NCBI RefSeq assembly: GCF_040869045.1
Contig: NC_090322.1
Location: 277,724,662-277,788,661, forward strand
Length of the DNA stretch: 64,000 nucleotides
Source of the DNA: Eurosta solidaginis
Taxonomy: Eukaryota > Arthropoda > Insecta > Diptera > Tephritidae
Reading direction: 5' to 3'
Part shown: in pieces, positions 60,389 to 64,000 of the stretch
Position numbering within the stretch: the stretch's first letter is position 1
Layout: each line of letters starts with the position of its first letter
Position numbers and translations under genes: made by a program
Notes under the pieces: model-generated
Told to the model about the DNA's origin: nothing
Database searches by the model: none
Seen by the model: only the letters and a program-made list of their open reading frames with translations

Positions 60389-63367
60389 TTAAGTGCTATG
60401 GTTCAGCAAAATTTTGATGTCTTCGTGTGATTTCTCTAGTAGAAAAGATTTAACCTTTCCCAAAAACTCATTCAGATTTCTAGTGACACGTATACATGCA
60501 GGCAACGCATTAAAAGCTTTACAAGAAACGATAGTAAAGAAGTTGTTGAAGCTGGTTGTTCGAGAGGTCGGGACATACACAAGTCCATATGAGTTTTGCC
60601 TCAAGTTATAACTATCCGATACCAGGCTATGTAAATACCCACAGCGAATGAAAAATATCTTTAACGTTTTATAGTAGTACATATGCTTAACAGGAAGAAC
60701 TTTCAGATCCCTAAACAACTCCATAGAGTGGTGAAAACGATCAACATTACATATTTTTCTTATGACCCATTTTTGAATAGTTAGAAGCTGCTGGATTTTA
60801 TTACCTGCAGCGCCACCCCAACAGGTTATACCATATTGGAGCTTGGAGTGGACTAAAGCGTAGTAAATAGTTTTAAGTGTTTCGTTTGAACAAACTTTTC
60901 TTAAATTGTAAAAATAACGAACGGAAGATCGCAAGTAGGACTTCAAACGAGAAATATGCGTAGACCAACTCAAGTTTTGGTCAACAATAACACCAAGATA
61001 TTGGAAGTCGCTTACTTTTTCAATAGTGAAGCACTTATCGGAACAATTTACTTCAGCTTTAAACGATGCACAGAACAGAAAATTATTTAGTACAAAACGT
61101 TTGCAGTCAGTAGCATGGAATACAATGGCTATGTCAGGTGAGGATTTTGGATGCAAATTGAAATACATCAACTTCGTTTTCTTGCTGACACAGAGCTTAT
61201 GTGCTGCAAACCACACTCTTAGCAAATGCACATCGTTATTGATTCCTGCTACTAAATCCAGATAGGTCGATGAGCCATAGGCGATAGCAAGGTCGTCAGC
61301 GAAGGCTGTTACTTTTCCATACAATGGCAGCGAGAATATTGAATTAAGGTAAATCAAAAATAGAATAGGACCTAAGACAGATCCTTGAGGTACACCTAAG
61401 CTAATTGTAACTGGGTTACTTATACTACTTCCAACTTTTACTTTTTGAATTCTTCCTGACAAATAAGATTTAAACCAATTATATATAAAACCACGGAAGC
61501 CCGCAAAATACAATTTGTCTAATAAAATTTGATGATCAACCATGTCAAATGCCTTATTGATATCAACGAACAGTCCAGCACAATTCTTTTTATTGTCTAG
61601 TTCCCTATATATGTGAGAACAAAAGTCCAGCAGGGCATCTTCTGTTGACCGCCCATATCTGAACCCGAATTGCATTGAGCTGAAATAGTTATTATTGTCA
61701 AGAAATGATAGGATTCGACCTTTAACCAGTTTTTCAAAAATTTTTGAAATTGAAGACAGTAATGAAATAGGCCTGTAGTTATTTATATCCGTTTTGTCAC
61801 CCTTTTTAAATAAAGGAATGGCAATAGCGCATTTTAAGTCTAAAGGAAATGATCCACCTAAAATACTCATATTAAACAAATGCGTTAGGATATCAACTAA
61901 ATTTAGTGCCACATATTTAAGAGTCTGATTCGAAATTCCATCACAACCACATGATCTAGAGTTATTCAGAGAATTAATTGTTTTTAAAACTTCAATGCCA
62001 ATAAATGGCTCGAAAAAAAAACTATTTCCCGAATTCGAGAACTCAGGTATCAGAGCGGAGGATTCGAAAACAGGTGATTGCCCTATTGATAGAAAGTGAT
62101 CATTGAAAAGGTTTGCCACTATTGGAGGATCAGAAAAGCTCACGCTACCATCACATAAAACAATTGATGTATTATTAGCTTTACAACTGCGATTCAGAAG
62201 ACCGTTAATAATATTCCATTCCTTCTTTGGATTGCCATAGGAAGACCTAAACTTATTTCGATAGAAATTATCACGCTCCACGTGTACTTCTTTTTTCAGT
62301 TCTCTACATAATTTCATATACCTGCTGCGAAGATTTGCGTTTGATGGGTGGTTTTTACACTTTTTTCCAAGCTTGTTTTTTAGATGAATTTTTTTGAGCA
62401 ACTTTTTGCTAATCCATGGTTTTAACTTATAATCAGATCTGCGAGGGATAAAAGAAAAGCTAGCAGACTTAATGTGTCTGTTAAAAATGTTCAGAAAAAT
62501 ATTAAATGCCTTGGATACGTCTTTTTCAGAGTAACATTCATCCCATGACTCAAATCGCAATAGTTCGTTTAGAGCGTCAAAATTTATTTGCGTTAAACAA
62601 GAACTAACCTTTTTATTATTGTTTTTTGCACAGGCCTTGCTTAGTAGTACACCAGTCATAGTGTGATCTGTTATTCCGACATCAAGATTTAGGCTACGCA
62701 AACTACTGAGAAAATGATTACTAACACGACAGAAAACGTGATCCAAGCAGCTTCCAGACATACTACGAGTTGGTTCATTTAAATACGATGTTAAACCATG
62801 ACCAGCCATTAGATTTAGGAAACTATCTATGGTAGGATTAGCGTTAAGAATATCTAAATTAAAGTCACCTAAGATGACAATATTGGCTGAATTTTCACTA
62901 CGGAGAAGATTTGAGAACTCTTCCACAAATATCTGAACAGGTATCGCATGTAGCCTGTAAACACATATAAAAGTAAAGACTGCACCGGAAATACTTATTG
63001 AAACCTTTAGGATGTCAGCACTTGTGAGATTGCATTCAAAATAATCACACTCATACATATCCCGAACAAAAACTCCAACACCACCTGCAGAATAACTGTC
63101 ATTAGTGTTCGCGAAAAAATTATAACCAGGTATAGTGAAATCATGAATTTCGTGGGAGTATATCCAGATTTCAGACAAAAGTATTACGTCGGGATAGTTT
63201 TTAAACATCTCTAGATTGCACAACAATAAATCAAAATTTTGCCGAAGACTACGTATGTTTTGATGAATAGCAACAAACGAATCCGTAGAATTATACATCA
63301 AATCAAGATCATTAATAGGGCTGATTATAGCGAGGTTGTTTATATATAAAATATTTGAGAAAGCCAT
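60389..63367 (-). CDS. ORF2: AP endonuclease and reverse transcriptase
   Basis: 992 residues. Residues ~30-235 are the endonuclease (HQNIRSLRQNFD, LLSEIW, VILGDFNLDI, CLDHVFCRV, GITDHTM). The RT follows at ~470-760: AIPLFKKGDK, NYRPISLLSSISKIFEKL, FGFRYGRSTEDAL, VDINKAFDMVDH, GVPQGSVLGPILFLIYLN and the catalytic FADD at ~689. The thumb shows FQYLGVIVDQNLSW and the C-terminus a Y-G-x-x-x-W...LRQNSYG...FN-LP-type ending. There is no RNase H or Cys cluster. The motif set fits the CR1/L2 group. Start ATG at 63365-63367. Confidence 0.92.
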   Translation of the reverse strand: MAFSNILYINNLAIISPINDLDLMYNSTDSFVAIHQNIRSLRQNFDLLLCNLEMFKNYPDVILLSEIWIYSHEIHDFTIPGYNFFANTNDSYSAGGVGVFVRDMYECDYFECNLTSADILKVSISISGAVFTFICVYRLHAIPVQIFVEEFSNLLRSENSANIVILGDFNLDILNANPTIDSFLNLMAGHGLTSYLNEPTRSMSGSCLDHVFCRVSNHFLSSLRSLNLDVGITDHTMTGVLLSKACAKNNNKKVSSCLTQINFDALNELLRFESWDECYSEKDVSKAFNIFLNIFNRHIKSASFSFIPRRSDYKLKPWISKKLLKKIHLKNKLGKKCKNHPSNANLRSRYMKLCRELKKEVHVERDNFYRNKFRSSYGNPKKEWNIINGLLNRSCKANNTSIVLCDGSVSFSDPPIVANLFNDHFLSIGQSPVFESSALIPEFSNSGNSFFFEPFIGIEVLKTINSLNNSRSCGCDGISNQTLKYVALNLVDILTHLFNMSILGGSFPLDLKCAIAIPLFKKGDKTDINNYRPISLLSSISKIFEKLVKGRILSFLDNNNYFSSMQFGFRYGRSTEDALLDFCSHIYRELDNKKNCAGLFVDINKAFDMVDHQILLDKLYFAGFRGFIYNWFKSYLSGRIQKVKVGSSISNPVTISLGVPQGSVLGPILFLIYLNSIFSLPLYGKVTAFADDLAIAYGSSTYLDLVAGINNDVHLLRVWFAAHKLCVSKKTKLMYFNLHPKSSPDIAIVFHATDCKRFVLNNFLFCASFKAEVNCSDKCFTIEKVSDFQYLGVIVDQNLSWSTHISRLKSYLRSSVRYFYNLRKVCSNETLKTIYYALVHSKLQYGITCWGGAAGNKIQQLLTIQKWVIRKICNVDRFHHSMELFRDLKVLPVKHMYYYKTLKIFFIRCGYLHSLVSDSYNLRQNSYGLVYVPTSRTTSFNNFFTIVSCKAFNALPACIRVTRNLNEFLGKVKSFLLEKSHEDIKILLNHST

Positions 63368-63402
63368 TTGAAATATGCAAGTATTAAATAATAATTAGAA
63401 AA

Positions 63403-63999
63403 CTACGTTACTTTTGACAAATCGTCAAAAGTACTAAGAATAACAACGTCGCTATTATCAGTCTTTTTCATCATTATTCTACCATGATTTATCCACAGGT
63501 ACTTATAATTTTGTGCTTTTTTTGTTTTCTTCGCTACTGTAAGCAGCGCTCTGTTGTAGCTAGTGAGACTATCGTTTATGTAAATATTGGTGCTTTTCTG
63601 TCCATCACCAAAAAGCTGAGAAGTTAATTTCCCCTTTTCTCTCCGTTTTTGGGACATAACTTTACTCTTCAACTCAGTAGAGGCAAAATGAATACGGAGC
63701 ACGTTTGTTTGCTTGAATTTTTTGATGTAGCACTTGCTTATCTCTTCTGGAGAAACAGATAAGTTCAAAGCAGCGCCTAAAATTTGCTTTGTGCATTCAT
63801 TCGCATTATCACTTGTTAGCGCTGGTACACCAATAATATCGACTGCACTGCTTAGTAGTTGTTGTTCACGCCAATTTAATACACTTTCAAGCCTCGATAC
63901 TCTCTCGCTCAGTTTGTGATTTTCCTCTTTGAGTTGTTTCACCGTGCTTAGAAACTCGGTATTCACTTTCTTTAGACTCACAATTTCGTCATAAAGCAA
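63403..63999 (-). CDS. ORF1 protein, partial (5' end beyond window)
   Basis: The C-terminal 198 residues are visible. A coiled coil (about 20-45 residues, EIVSLKKVNTEFL...LKEENHKLSERVSRLE) is followed by a domain with VDIIGVPAL, VLRIHFAS, YINDSLTSYNRALLTVAKK and YLWINHGRIMMKK. This order is that of the FP25K-like ORF1 proteins of many insect LINEs, thought to bind nucleic acid as oligomers. The frame continues past 63999, so the start is not visible. Confidence 0.82.
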   Translation of the reverse strand: MLYDEIVSLKKVNTEFLSTVKQLKEENHKLSERVSRLESVLNWREQQLLSSAVDIIGVPALTSDNANECTKQILGAALNLSVSPEEISKCYIKKFKQTNVLRIHFASTELKSKVMSQKRREKGKLTSQLFGDGQKSTNIYINDSLTSYNRALLTVAKKTKKAQNYKYLWINHGRIMMKKTDNSDVVILSTFDDLSKVT

Positions 64000-64000
64000 C

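Larger units (their letters stand above)
60125..63999 (-). mobile_element. Intact CR1/L2-type LINE (5' end outside window)
   Basis: ORF1 (63999-63403, open at the window edge) and ORF2 (63367-60389) are separated by 35 bp. A ~260-bp 3' UTR ends in an imperfect (GAAAT)n tail at 60125-60165. Both frames are intact, so the copy is young. The family differs from the LOA/I and jockey-like elements of the window: no RNase H and a different tail. Confidence 0.88.

Overview
This is a repeat-dominated euchromatic window from a higher dipteran, most likely a tephritid fruit fly. The host genes are fly genes: Trxr-1 with the dipteran Cys-Cys-Ser C-terminus, the first exon of sniffer, and a Mnt-type bHLH gene. 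All have short GT-AG introns. The tephritid assignment is an inference from the style of the dispersed repeats and has no database support here. There are no bacterial features; the promoters, operons and RBSs of prokaryotes do not apply.

Layout. 1-507: SINE-like repeat and a LOA/I-type LINE fragment. 508-8552: a complete Foldback (FB/NOF, Mutator-like) transposon with 9-bp target duplications, long inverted arms built of about 144-bp tandem repeats, and a decayed intron-containing transposase gene. 8553-12665: a palindromic MITE, a P-element-like pseudogene and a 1.7-kb four-unit palindrome with a 14-bp target duplication. 12666-17.9k: a structurally intact LOA/I-type non-LTR retrotransposon (ORF1, ORF2 with endonuclease, RT and RNase H). 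18003-19154: a Harbinger-type element carrying only the Myb/SANT-like gene. 19.3-26.6k: foldback MITEs, and a composite block with a 128-bp satellite (380-bp higher-order period) next to a dead hAT transposase.

26998-34290 is the gene-bearing core. Trxr-1 (+) has two phase-matched alternative first exons, one cytosolic and one with a mitochondrial-type presequence. The first coding exon of sniffer (-) lies between them. The Trxr-1 first intron is filled with a hAT-type MITE, 5'-truncated jockey-like LINEs and SINEs. From 34.3 to 54.8 kb I see almost only repeats: rearranged jockey fragments, nested SINE/MITE insertions, a probable solo LTR, an almost full jockey RT copy (38.9-41.2k), tRNA-derived SINEs, 155-bp repeats, a 0.36-kb segmental duplication and several MITEs with clean target duplications.

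54.8-58.5k (-) holds four consecutive exons of a Mnt-like bHLH-zip repressor gene. 60.1-64.0k (-) is an intact CR1/L2-type LINE whose ORF1 runs off the window.

Host biology visible here: Trxr-1 supplies reduced thioredoxin (and in flies replaces glutathione reductase) in cytosol and mitochondria; sniffer is a carbonyl reductase against oxidative neurodegeneration; Mnt is a Max-partner growth repressor. Trxr-1 and sniffer are interleaved at their 5' ends, so shared regulation is plausible. The most striking non-host systems are the FB/NOF element, the four-unit palindrome, and the SINE/LINE pair sharing the same 3' tail.
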